Source: CAZIVO01 sp964542765
GTDB taxonomy: Bacteria > Planctomycetota > UBA1135 > UBA2386
Reading direction: 5' to 3'
Assembly: GCA_964542765.1 (NCBI GenBank)
Contig: CAZIVO010000046.1
Span: 1 to 25,564 of the forward strand
DNA: 25,564 nucleotides
Shown: piece after piece, positions 1 to 7,292 of the stretch
Numbering within the stretch: the stretch's first letter is position 1
Layout of the letters: each line of letters opens with the position of its first letter
Made by a program: the position numbers and the translations under genes
The notes under the pieces: generated by a model
What the model saw: only the letters and a program-made list of their open reading frames with translations
The model's database searches: none
Told to the model about the DNA's origin: nothing

Positions 1-435
1 AACGAGTTGGTCCATGGGCCATTCGCCCCGAATTTCGAAGCTCGCTTCGCCGATGTCGGCCTTCGCCTCATCGGAACGGCAAGCGATGCACCCTTCCTCG
101 GCCTCCAGATGAAGGACCGCATGAAAGTTTCATCTGTCTTGCGCGACAGTCCAGCGGCCCTTGCCGGCCTATCCCCCGACGACGAGCTCATGGGAATCGC
201 CGGTTTGCGCGTGACCAGCGCAAACTGGAAGAAGATCCTCGAACATGCTTGGCAACCAGATCGCCCTCTGACCTTTCTGATCTCGCGACGCGGATGCCTC
301 ACTGAACTGGAGATCGTGCCCGTGGCACATCCGCATGTTCAGTATCGGATCGAACTGGCAAAGGACGCGCCGCCCTCGAGCCAGCAACTCGGCCGAGCCT
401 GGCTGTCGTTGCCGGACGACCCTGAAAAACTCTGA
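1..435 (+). CDS. M61 family aminopeptidase, C-terminal PDZ part (5' end outside window)
   Basis: The frame is open from base 1, so this is the end of a longer gene. The roughly 144 visible residues form a PDZ domain: an LGL-type carboxylate-binding segment, then SPAALAGLSPDDELMGI with the usual PDZ spacing, then a strand-rich end (FLISRRGCLTELEI). This order, closing with an ALRRAWL-like segment (QQLGRAWLSLP), is how M61 glycyl aminopeptidases end, and that is the family I assign. The zinc-binding HEXXH catalytic part would lie upstream and cannot be seen. M61 enzymes are metallopeptidases that remove N-terminal residues, usually Gly or Ala. The stop lies 17 bases from the stop of the convergent CDGSH gene. 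The alternative is another PDZ protease; the RRxxLxE ending favours M61. Confidence 0.72.
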   Translation, partial: NELVHGPFAPNFEARFADVGLRLIGTASDAPFLGLQMKDRMKVSSVLRDSPAALAGLSPDDELMGIAGLRVTSANWKKILEHAWQPDRPLTFLISRRGCLTELEIVPVAHPHVQYRIELAKDAPPSSQQLGRAWLSLPDDPEKL

Positions 436-452
436 AATCAGCGGCAACCGAA

Positions 453-713
453 TCAGAGATCAGCGTGTGAGCCGTCGCAATAAGGCATCTTGCCGGACGC
501 CCCACATGCACACCACGCAACCCTTCGCTCCTCATCCAGAAGGACCTTGATCGGGCTGTATACCTTGCCTTCGCCATCGCTGTATTCTCGATGTGTGCCA
601 TCACAGAATGGATAACGCTTGCTCTGACGGCAGGTGCAATAAGCGTATTTCCCAGGCTCACAAAGAGTGACAAAGGGACGGTTCTGTCGCTTGCCAGGTG
701 GTTCGTCGTGCAT
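453..713 (-). CDS. CDGSH iron-sulfur domain protein with two CDGSH motifs
   Basis: An 86-residue protein with two complete CDGSH signatures (C-x-C-x8-C-D-G-[ST]-H). The first uses C26, C28, C37 and H41 (YPFCDGTH); the second uses C68, C70, C79 and H83 (MPYCDGSH). Each should bind a [2Fe-2S] cluster through three Cys and one His, as in mitoNEET-family proteins, so one chain may carry two redox or Fe-S-transfer clusters. There is no signal peptide or membrane segment, so it is probably cytoplasmic. I chose the ATG at 713; a GTG at 716 directly precedes it, and neither has an ideally spaced ribosome site. It follows lexA on the same strand after about 97 bases containing a hairpin (755-776). The cellular role of this bacterial family is poorly defined. 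Confidence 0.85.
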   Translation of the reverse strand: MHDEPPGKRQNRPFVTLCEPGKYAYCTCRQSKRYPFCDGTHREYSDGEGKVYSPIKVLLDEERRVAWCACGASGKMPYCDGSHADL

Positions 714-754
714 CACCTCAAACTATCCACCACGAAAACCATACCCAACTCCCC

Positions 755-776
755 TTCCCGGTCACTCTGCCGGGAA
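755..776. repeat. Perfect 7-bp inverted repeat between lexA and the CDGSH gene
   Basis: TTCCCGG and CCGGGAA are separated by an 8-base loop. It lies between the lexA stop (811) and the CDGSH start (713). On the minus strand no T-run follows, so a classical intrinsic terminator is unlikely. It could be a weak attenuating hairpin or a regulator site. Confidence 0.4.
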
Positions 777-810
777 ATTTGCCAAGCGGGCATCTCCTCG
801 GTAGCGAAAG

Positions 811-1443
811 CTAGGAGAAGCGCCGAATCACGCCCCTCACCACGCCTCTGATTTGAATTTTATCCGGAAAAATAGGCTCCATGGATGAGTTCGCCGGCTG
901 CAGCTTGATTCGTTCCCCTTCGCGATAAAAACGCTTGAGGGTCGCTTCCTCGTCTTCGAGGATCGCCACGACAATGTCTCCGTTGCTCGCCGTCTGCCGA
1001 CGCTCCACGACGACGAGATCGCCATCGTCGATGTGGTCTTCGATCATCGACTTGCCGCGCACGCGCAGGAGATAATTGTCCTCCCCCGTAGTCCTGTTGA
1101 CTATGGGAACGAGTTCATCGATGGCAACTTCTTCCCTGTCCTCGATCGCCTCGATCGGGCGCCCTGCCGCGATCGAACCGAGCACCGGCAACCCCGGAAG
1201 GGGAGCCTCCTGCGGTGGCCCCGCATCCGGGTCATAGGTGATCGAAACCGCGCGAGCCTTCGCCTTATCCCGGTGGATCGCCCCCTTCTTCTGGAGATTG
1301 TTGAGGTGCTCGTAAACCGTGATCTTGCTCACGCCGAGCGCCTGTGCCGCCTCTTCCAAGGTGGGGGCGATCCCGTGCTCTCGATGGTAGTCGCGAAAGA
1401 ACCGCAGAACCGTAATTTGCTTTTCCGTCAGCGTGATCTGCAT
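811..1443 (-). CDS. lexA: LexA SOS repressor / self-cleaving protease
   Basis: A 210-residue LexA of typical length. The N-terminal winged helix-turn-helix (about residues 1-65) includes TLEEAAQALGVSKITVYEHL. The Ala-Gly autocleavage bond is A93-G94 (GSIAAGRP), and the serine-lysine dyad is S132 (GKSMIEDHI) and K170 (EATLKRF). The protein represses SOS genes and cleaves itself when RecA filaments form on damaged DNA. The start at 1443 is chosen because an AGGAGG ribosome site lies 8 bases upstream and the family's N-terminus (MQITLTEKQ) begins there. A longer in-frame extension to 1524 has no family match. A 57-codon ORF ends 31 bases upstream, and a promoter overlapping an inverted repeat lies before it, so the two are probably co-transcribed and autoregulated. 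Confidence 0.96.
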   Translation of the reverse strand: MQITLTEKQITVLRFFRDYHREHGIAPTLEEAAQALGVSKITVYEHLNNLQKKGAIHRDKAKARAVSITYDPDAGPPQEAPLPGLPVLGSIAAGRPIEAIEDREEVAIDELVPIVNRTTGEDNYLLRVRGKSMIEDHIDDGDLVVVERRQTASNGDIVVAILEDEEATLKRFYREGERIKLQPANSSMEPIFPDKIQIRGVVRGVIRRFS

Positions 1444-1474
1444 CGATGGCCTCCTGGAGTCACAAGAAGTTCCG

Positions 1475-1648
1475 TCACAAGAAAAAGGCGAGCGCCAAAA
1501 ACATCGCGAGTACGGCGGTCGCACCGAAGAGTTCCGTGGTGAGCTTGTCTTGCCGGTCGGCTCGGGACACGCCCGACCGCAGACGAGAATCGGCTTTCAC
1601 GCCAAGGGGCGGTGCCCAGGCTGATTTCACTGTTGTTGCAAATCGCAT
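1475..1648 (-). CDS. Small membrane protein upstream of lexA (57 aa, unrecognised)
   Basis: An ATG ORF of 57 codons ends in TGA 31 bases before the lexA start. The first 40 residues are basic and polar (MRFATTVKSAW, then an Arg-rich stretch). The last roughly 18 (LFGATAVLAMFLALAFFL) form one hydrophobic segment ending at the C-terminus, as in a tail-anchored or single-pass inner-membrane protein. GAGG and GAGAG lie upstream of the ATG, and the candidate promoter at 1693-1720 would place its transcription start about 38 bases before it. I recognise no family. Because small membrane cell-division inhibitors (YneA, DivS, ChiZ) are often encoded beside lexA, and Caulobacter SidA is a tiny membrane inhibitor, an SOS checkpoint role is an attractive inference only. 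It could also be a non-coding leader. Confidence 0.5.
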   Translation of the reverse strand: MRFATTVKSAWAPPLGVKADSRLRSGVSRADRQDKLTTELFGATAVLAMFLALAFFL

Positions 1649-1692
1649 ATTGGCTCTCAGTTCCTCAGGTTCAGTCCTTGTTAGGTTGGTGA

Positions 1693-1720
1693 ATGTTAGG
1701 CTTGAGACGGGTCATCTCAA
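1693..1720 (-). promoter_or_regulatory. Candidate sigma-70 promoter of the small-ORF/lexA unit
   Basis: On the minus strand, a -35-like TTGAGA (1720-1715) and a -10-like TAACAT (1698-1693) are separated by 16 bases. This is 5 of 6 and 4 of 6 matches to consensus. The predicted start, near 1686, leaves a leader of about 38 bases before the 57-codon ORF. Confidence 0.42.
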
Positions 1721-1721
1721 G
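1701..1721. promoter_or_regulatory. Inverted repeat overlapping the lexA promoter, candidate LexA operator
   Basis: CTTGAGA and TCTCAAG are perfect 7-bp arms around a 7-base centre. One arm contains the putative -35 hexamer and the other fills the spacer, so a bound dimer would block RNA polymerase. LexA normally represses its own promoter, and LexA boxes differ between phyla, so this is a candidate SOS box for this lineage. A directly repeated GTTAGG (plus strand, around 1680-1700) is next to it. The plus strand also has a T-run at 1734-1740, but no plus-strand gene ends here for it to terminate. Confidence 0.4.
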
Positions 1722-1928
1722 TCGATTTTCGGGTTTTTTTAGGGTCCGCCAAAAAGCCCCTGCGGGCGGCCAGAACCGGCTCAAGAGCCTCTTTACGACC
1801 CGGAAACCGATTCTGGTTCTCCGCGACACCCCTTAAATAAGCCTGGGACGACCCTTCGAGGTTCCTCGCCATCCCACCACCTGATCGTGTATTTCTGGGC
1901 CTGAGCCGCTGATCCGGCCAACCACAAG

Positions 1929-4265
1929 ATGACCTCGAACCACCGCACCTTGGCATGGCTCTGCCTGGCCACCGCATCCACGGTATGGGCGCAAGACCCC
2001 GGCGCGCTCGAAACCCCTCTGGAGCGGGCCGGCGCCCATCGCGCCACTCTCGAAGCCGCTCTCGCCGAAGCGCCGGCCGCGCAGCAGCCCGGGCTACGTT
2101 TTCTGATCGAGCACATGCCGCAGACCGATCTCGAATCGCTGCCAAAGAAATTCATCCTCGAGCATCTCGCCTACGCCTATCGCGCCTGGAATGCCGCGCC
2201 CTGGAAAGACCTGGTGCCGGAGGAGATCTTCCTCAACAACCTGTTGCCCTACGCCAGCATCAACGAGCGACGCGATCGCTGGCGCAAGGACTTCTACGAG
2301 CGCTTCGCACCGCTTGTAGCGACGGCAAAGACTCCTGCCGAAGCAGCCGCGATCCTCAATCAGAAGATCTTTGGCATCCTCGGAGTGAAGTATTCGACCA
2401 AGCGACCCAAGGCTGACCAGAGTCCTTACGAATCGATCGAGGCCGGCATGGCCTCATGCACCGGCCTTTCGGTCCTTCTCGTCGACGCCTGTCGCGCCGT
2501 CGGCGTGCCGGCGCGCTTCGTCGGCACACCGCGCTGGTCCGATGATAGCGGCAACCATTCCTGGGTCGAAATCTGGGATGACGGTTGGCACTTCACCGGC
2601 GCCGCCGAGCCCACCGGCGACGTCCTCGACCGCGCCTGGTTCACCGGCCGCGCTGCCAAGGCTCAGCGCGACGTCCTCCGCTACGGCATCTATGCCGTCA
2701 GCTACAAGTCCACACCACAGCATTTCCCGATGGTCTGGAGCCCGGGTGCCGAACAGGTTCACGCCGTCAACGTCACCGATCGCTACACCTCTGATCATCA
2801 GGCACTTCCGGAAGGTGCCGGTCGCGCACGCTTCGTGGCCATCTTGGGAAGCACCGGCGAAAGATGTCGTGCCGCACTGTCGATCCGAGACGCTCAGGGC
2901 GAATCGCTCTTCGAGGGGGCAACCAAGGATGAACGCTTCGACGCCAACGACCATGTCACTGCCATCCTCCCCCTGAACTCTCCGCTCGAGGCCCGGGTCC
3001 GCTTCGGAAAGCACCACCTCGTCTTTCCCTTCGCGGTCGCCCATGACGAGCAACTCTTCGATGTCTACATCGCCAGCGCACAGGCCGATGATCAGCCCGA
3101 GGCCGCGCTCGAAGCCCTGAACCAGTTCCTCACCCTCCGCCGCTCGGCAGCACCCTTCGCAGCTTACGACTGGGCGCGAGTCGAACTGTCTGCGGCACAA
3201 GCGGCCGCGGCGCGCACAGCCTTGTGGGATGACCATGCGGCGCGAATTCGCACGCAGCGCAAGGCCGAGATGAAGGCTCGCAGCCTCGAACTCGACGAAC
3301 GAACGATGCCCTTTTGGTATGCGATCTACGGCGACAAACCAGCAGCCGGTCGCAGCCTTTGGATTTCCCTACACGGCGGTGGCGGCACCACCAAAAAGAT
3401 CAACGATGGTCAGTGGGAGAATCAAAAACGCCTCTACCGGCCCGCCGAGGGTGTCTATCTCGCGCCGCGCGCGCCGACCAACACCTGGAACCTCTGGCAC
3501 CAGACCCACATCGACAAGCTCTTCGATCGCCTCATCGAAAACATGATCGTCTTCGAAGATGTGGACCCCGACCGCGTTTATGTCATGGGCTACTCCGCCG
3601 GCGGCGATGGCGTCTATCAGCTGGCGCCACGCATGGCCGATCGGTGGGCCGCAGCAGCGATGATGGCGGGTCACCCCAATGATGCTCAGCCCGACAGTCT
3701 GCGCAACACGGCCTTCGCCCTGCACGTGGGTGGCAAGGACGCCGCCTACAAGCGCAATGCCATCGGTCGCGACTGGAAGAAGCGCCTCGCCAAGCTTCGC
3801 GCCGACGATCCAAAGGGCTACCAGCACCAGGCCGAGATCCACGAGGACAAGGGGCACTGGATGGATCGCGAGGACGCCGTCGCCGTGCCATGGATGGCAA
3901 AACATCGGCGCGAGCTGCGACCGAAGAAGATCGTGTGGCGCCAAGATGATGTGACCCACCCACGTTTTTACTGGCTGGCCGTCGACGAGCCGAAGGCGCG
4001 CAGTCTGCTGGTGGTCGAACGCCAGGGTCAGACGATCCGGATCCTCAAGGCCGAAGGCATCGGCCAGCTATCAATCCGGCTCGATGACACGATGCTCGAT
4101 CTCGACCAGCCGGTGACGGTAAACATGGGCGACAACACCCTCTTCGAGGGAGTTGCTCCCCGGACCATGGCCATCATCGAGAAAACACTGCGCGAACGCG
4201 GAGATCCGGTCGGAATCTGGTCCGCCGAGATCACCTTCAAGGTTGTGGTCGAGGATGGTGGCTGA
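1929..4265 (+). CDS. Secreted transglutaminase-like / esterase-like alpha-beta hydrolase fusion
   Basis: A 778-residue protein with a signal peptide (cleavage probably after VWA, residue 21). Residues about 60-300 form a transglutaminase-like cysteine-protease fold: C177 (MASCTGLS), H210 (GNHSWVEIWDDGWHF), and E227 (AAEP) where most relatives have the third catalytic Asp. Residues about 450-660 are an alpha/beta hydrolase of the PHB-depolymerase/esterase type: the oxyanion segment HGGGGTT, nucleophile S556 (GYSAGGDG), D604 (GGKDAAY) and H643 (DKGHWMD). The last 110 residues are a beta-rich tail of unknown role. No clear ribosome site precedes the ATG; it is chosen because the signal peptide begins there. 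It may act on cell-surface or extracellular peptides and esters; the substrate is unknown. It is transcribed alone, divergently from the lexA unit. Confidence 0.85.
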   Translation: MTSNHRTLAWLCLATASTVWAQDPGALETPLERAGAHRATLEAALAEAPAAQQPGLRFLIEHMPQTDLESLPKKFILEHLAYAYRAWNAAPWKDLVPEEIFLNNLLPYASINERRDRWRKDFYERFAPLVATAKTPAEAAAILNQKIFGILGVKYSTKRPKADQSPYESIEAGMASCTGLSVLLVDACRAVGVPARFVGTPRWSDDSGNHSWVEIWDDGWHFTGAAEPTGDVLDRAWFTGRAAKAQRDVLRYGIYAVSYKSTPQHFPMVWSPGAEQVHAVNVTDRYTSDHQALPEGAGRARFVAILGSTGERCRAALSIRDAQGESLFEGATKDERFDANDHVTAILPLNSPLEARVRFGKHHLVFPFAVAHDEQLFDVYIASAQADDQPEAALEALNQFLTLRRSAAPFAAYDWARVELSAAQAAAARTALWDDHAARIRTQRKAEMKARSLELDERTMPFWYAIYGDKPAAGRSLWISLHGGGGTTKKINDGQWENQKRLYRPAEGVYLAPRAPTNTWNLWHQTHIDKLFDRLIENMIVFEDVDPDRVYVMGYSAGGDGVYQLAPRMADRWAAAAMMAGHPNDAQPDSLRNTAFALHVGGKDAAYKRNAIGRDWKKRLAKLRADDPKGYQHQAEIHEDKGHWMDREDAVAVPWMAKHRRELRPKKIVWRQDDVTHPRFYWLAVDEPKARSLLVVERQGQTIRILKAEGIGQLSIRLDDTMLDLDQPVTVNMGDNTLFEGVAPRTMAIIEKTLRERGDPVGIWSAEITFKVVVEDGG

Positions 4266-4478
4266 CCTCGGACAGCCCCTCCGAGCCCCTCACAGGCGGC
4301 GCCGGTACCCGAAAAACAAACTTGGCGCGAGGCCACGCACGGAGACCCCTATCACCGGTATTTTCGGTGTTGTTACCTCTCTCTTACCCACGAGAAGCCA
4401 TTTCATCGTATATATCGGGCCATATCTGACCGCGCTGACAGCCGCGGCCCTCCCCCAATCTCCAAAGGAAAGAAACCC

Positions 4479-5538
4479 ATGAGGCTTCTGCTCACATCGC
4501 TCTTCCTTCTCATCGCTCCGACCCTTTCTGCCCAGAACCCTGTTGCAACCAGCAAGGGTGCAGCGGCGGCTCCCATCAGCGTTGCCGTCTGGCCCATGAA
4601 GGGCTGCGTCATCTCCGACAAGAAGATCAAAAAGACCTTCGATGTCGACGGGCGCACCTTCCAGACCTGCTGCGGGAATTGCCAGAAAAAGGTCGAGGCG
4701 GACCCCGCAACTTATGCCAAGAAGCTCGACGATGCGATCATCAAGAGCCAGACCAGGGGCTATCCACTGAAGACCTGCCCGATCTCCAATAAGGCTCTCA
4801 CCGACACGGCCGTGAACGCCGTCAGCAACGGCACTCTCGTTCGCGTCTGCTGCAACAAATGTGCGGCCAAGGTGACATCCGGCGAAAAACCCGATGCCAT
4901 CGCGGCGGTCGTGAGCGCCAGGCACAAGCGCCAGAGCAAGACCTACCCGATGAAGACCTGCCCGGTCTCGGGTGATGAACTGGTCGCCGGCGAAAGCGTC
5001 GAGGTCATGTTCGGAACGCAGCTGGTGCGACTGTGCTGCAAGGGTTGCGTCAAGGAGCTCAGCAAGGATTCCGCCAAGCATCTCAAGACTCTCAAAGATG
5101 CCCGCAAGAGCGCTCGGGAAGCAAAGGGTGGGAAGACCAAGAAGACCAAGAAGAGCAAGGCAGGAGTGGAAGCCGACAAAAACGGCAATGCTGCCGCTCC
5201 AGTCGCTGCCCAACTTGCCTCAAAGGTGACCGACAAGGCTGCCCCCGCTGCGACAAGTTGCTGCGCCAAAGATGGCGAGAAGACCAAGTGCTGCGCCGAG
5301 AAGGCCGAGCAAAAGCCTGANNNNNNNNNNNNNNNNNNNNNNNNNNNNNNNNNNNNNNNNNNNNNNNNNNNNNNNNNNNNNNNNNNNNNNNNNNNNNNNN
5401 NNNNNNNNNNNNNNNNNNNNCGCGAAGGCCAAGTGCTGCGCCGAGAAGGCCGAGCAAAAGCCTGACGCGAAGGCCAAGTGCTGCGCCGAGAAGGCCGAGC
5501 AAAAGCCTGACGCGAAGGCCCAAAAGGTTTCCGGCTGA
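4479..5538 (+). CDS. Exported Cys-rich protein: three YHS/TRASH-like domains plus Cys-Cys repeat tail (contains assembly gap)
   Basis: An AAAGGA ribosome site lies about 9 bases before the ATG, and a signal peptide follows (LSAQ, residue 19). Three tandem domains share the pattern C...CCxxC: C43/C64-C65-C68, C100/C124-C125-C128 and C161/C186-C187-C190, with the motifs CPISNKAL, CPVSGDEL and LCCKGCV. This is the layout of YHS/TRASH-like metal-binding domains. A Lys-rich linker (about residues 205-235) follows, then 15-residue repeats of the type DAKAKCCAEKAEQKP. The 100-N gap lies inside the repeats. Read literally, it shifts the frame and gives an early stop at 5465. The repeat phase matches exactly across the gap and its frame runs to TGA at 5538, so I treat this as one gene with an unknown number of repeats. 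A periplasmic or secreted metal-binding role is inferred. Confidence 0.82.
5285..5520 (+). repeat. 45-bp in-frame tandem repeat encoding DAKAKCCAEKAEQKP, interrupted by N
   Basis: One diverged copy ends at the gap. After the gap come a copy lacking only its first two bases (5421-5463), a full copy (5464-5508) and a 12-base partial (5509-5520). The two full post-gap copies appear identical, which is typical of recent expansion or of assembly collapse. Confidence 0.9.
5321..5420. other. Assembly gap (100 N) inside the 45-bp repeats
   Basis: Exactly 100 N is a usual placeholder for a gap of unknown size. The sequence stops after GA and resumes with CGCGAAGG, so the flanks join in perfect repeat phase. 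The true missing length should be zero or a multiple of 45. Confidence 0.95.
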
Positions 5539-5880
5539 TCCACACCTTCAAAGCGGGGCAAGTCCCGCGCCCGGCCATTCGCCGGGTGCCGGGCACGGCC
5601 TGCGCGGGTGGCGGCAGAGGGGAGTCATGACAAATATTAAAGTCGCTCCCCCGGTGGTAGGTGTTCTCACTCTGGCAGGCGCACCAGAACCAGTGGTCGA
5701 TCCTCGCCGGACTGAGCCCCTCTGACGGTCATAACCGCCCAGATCACTGTTCTGACCGGGTCCTGAAGCTCGATCGGCATCATGTGTGTTCAGCGCTGCC
5801 ATCGAATGCGACTCACGAAACGGCCGAGAGAAGTCCTTCGATCTTCATGGCATCTCGACCCTTCGCGAAGGCCGTGCATA
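5539..5880. other. 342-base intergenic stretch with a strong hairpin; no gene identified
   Basis: A 9-bp stem (5567-5575 with 5581-5589, one G-U pair, loop CATTC) lies 28 bases after the Cys-rich gene. No T-run follows, so it is at best a weak terminator. A second small stem (TCTGG 5671-5675 with CCAGA 5684-5688, 8-base loop) sits in a region that superficially resembles a tRNA but does not fold as one. I see no convincing ORF or RNA gene here. Confidence 0.5.
5567..5589 (+). terminator. GC-rich hairpin after the Cys-rich gene, possible terminator
   Basis: GCGCCCGGC pairs with GCCGGGTGC around a 5-base loop: eight Watson-Crick pairs and one G-U. It lies 28 bases beyond the stop at 5538. There is no U-tract, so intrinsic termination is uncertain; it could instead protect the mRNA 3' end. 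Confidence 0.3.
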
Positions 5881-6534
5881 ATGGACGCGATGATCCTGCA
5901 ACTCGATCGGCCTATCGTTTTTCTCGACCTGGAAACTACCGGACTCGATATAGAAAACGACCGCATCGTCGAGATAGGCCTGATCAAGATCCATACCGAC
6001 GGACAGAGAGAGGAACTCGTCGAGCGGATAGACCCCGGCATCGATATTCCCGAAGCCGCCGCCAAGGTACATGGCATCCGCACCGAGGATGTTCGAGGCC
6101 TCTTCGGAAAGCCGCGCCTCGACAAGATCGGGGACGCTCTCTTGGCCTTCCTCGAAAATGCCGATCTCGGTGGCTTCAACAGCATCCGGTTCGATGTTCC
6201 CCTGTGGGAAAGGGAGTGCGAACGTCACGGCATTGCCTTCGACATGACCGGGAGGCTTCAGGTTGACTCCCAGATCATCTTCCACGCCAAGGAAACGAAC
6301 TGGGACCGATTCTTGATGGGGCCGCGCAACCTCTCAGCGGCGGTGCGACTCTACTGTGGCCGCGATCTCGACGGCGCTCACTCGGCCGCCGCTGATGCGA
6401 CTGCCTCCGCTGACGTTTTGATCTCGCAACTCGAGCGATACGAGGATCTGCCGCGCGACTGCCAGGGCCTGCATGACTGGTGTGCACGAGGGATCGAGGA
6501 ACGCAAGGCGCGGACCGCCGGCGCCGGCAACTAG
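5881..6534 (+). CDS. DnaQ-like 3'-5' exonuclease (DEDDh)
   Basis: A 217-residue protein with all five DEDDh residues visible: D16 and E18 (FLDLETTGLD, Exo I), D105 (GFNSIRFDVPLW, Exo II), and H167 and D172 (HSAAADATASA, Exo III). It resembles the epsilon proofreading subunit of DNA polymerase III and related stand-alone exonucleases, which remove 3' nucleotides using two metal ions. There is no polymerase, GIY-YIG or BRCT extension. The start at 5881 is preceded by GAAGG at 9 bases; an in-frame ATG at 5890 is the alternative. The stop overlaps the stop of the convergent ABC ATPase through a shared CTAG (6531-6534). I cannot say whether it is the replicative dnaQ or a paralogue. Confidence 0.9.
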   Translation: MDAMILQLDRPIVFLDLETTGLDIENDRIVEIGLIKIHTDGQREELVERIDPGIDIPEAAAKVHGIRTEDVRGLFGKPRLDKIGDALLAFLENADLGGFNSIRFDVPLWERECERHGIAFDMTGRLQVDSQIIFHAKETNWDRFLMGPRNLSAAVRLYCGRDLDGAHSAAADATASADVLISQLERYEDLPRDCQGLHDWCARGIEERKARTAGAGN

Positions 6535-7292
6535 CTGCGAAACGTGCGCGGGAAGAAGCCGTCCGGGTCAAAGCTCCGCACCCCGAACACCTCCTCGACC
6601 AATTCCGCGGCAAAAGCTTCTTCCGGGCAGCCGTCGAATCGGATGCGGCCTTCGTGCAGCAAGATCACCGCATCTGCAAACGGGGCCACCATGTTCAGGT
6701 CGTGAGAAGCAACCACGACGGTGTAGCCTTCCCGCGCCAATCGCTGGAACAGTCCCATGACGGCGAGTGCATGCTCCAGATCGAGATTGGCCGTCGGCTC
6801 GTCAGCGAGCAGAATCGGCGCACGGGTTGCCAGGGCCCGGGCGATGCCGATGCGCTGGCGTTCGCCCCCTGAAAGGGTCCTGACACTGCGATCGACGAAG
6901 GCGGTTGCGTCCACCAGCGCGATGGCCTCATCAACCGCTGCGAGGTCTTTGACTCCCGGCCCTCGAAACCGCGGAATGTGCATGTGCCGCCCCATCATGA
7001 CCAGTTCACGCCCGGAAAATTCGAAGGGTGATTCGGCCTCCTGAGGAATCAAGGTGAGTTCTCGGGCACGGTCTCTGGGTGCGATGGTTCCGACATCGAT
7101 GCCGCCGATCCTCACCTCTCCATGGTCCGGGCACAGCAAACCGGCCAGCGCACTCAGCAAGGTGGTCTTGCCGGCACCATTGCGACCCGCCAGAAGGGTC
7201 AGCGAACCCTCGCGAAGATCCAGGTCAACGCCCGACAACACCTCCTTCTGGCCGAGGCGCAAGCTCAGTGACACAGCCGAGAGGACGGTCAT
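6531..7292 (-). CDS. ABC importer ATPase, FecE/BtuD/HmuV type
   Basis: A 253-residue nucleotide-binding subunit with Walker A GRNGAGKT (36-43), Q-loop Q84 (LIPQE), signature LSGGERQR (140-147), Walker B ILLADE (160-165) with a D-loop, and switch H197 (ASHDL). This spacing and the downstream HDLN are characteristic of the iron-siderophore, heme and vitamin B12 importer ATPases. Its start overlaps the permease stop by 4 bases (ATGA), so translation is probably coupled. It would power uptake across the inner membrane with the two genes upstream. The substrate cannot be decided from this subunit. Confidence 0.93.
   Translation of the reverse strand: MTVLSAVSLSLRLGQKEVLSGVDLDLREGSLTLLAGRNGAGKTTLLSALAGLLCPDHGEVRIGGIDVGTIAPRDRARELTLIPQEAESPFEFSGRELVMMGRHMHIPRFRGPGVKDLAAVDEAIALVDATAFVDRSVRTLSGGERQRIGIARALATRAPILLADEPTANLDLEHALAVMGLFQRLAREGYTVVVASHDLNMVAPFADAVILLHEGRIRFDGCPEEAFAAELVEEVFGVRSFDPDGFFPRTFRS

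Noticed and set aside
1751..1767. Minus-strand terminator (GCCC-GCAG-GGGC then T5)
   Set aside because: The stem is only 4 bp and no minus-strand gene ends upstream of it; it lies between two divergent genes.
1929..4265. CRISPR, IS elements or phage genes anywhere in the window
   Set aside because: No regularly spaced repeats, transposase motifs or terminal inverted repeats were seen in this gene or elsewhere; the only tandem repeats are in-frame within genes.
5641..5715. tRNA-like stretch with TGGTAG, a 5-bp stem and GGTCGATCC
   Set aside because: The middle stem has an 8-base loop, the T-arm does not pair and there is no acceptor stem, so it does not fold as a tRNA. I also looked for the SRP RNA core and did not find it.
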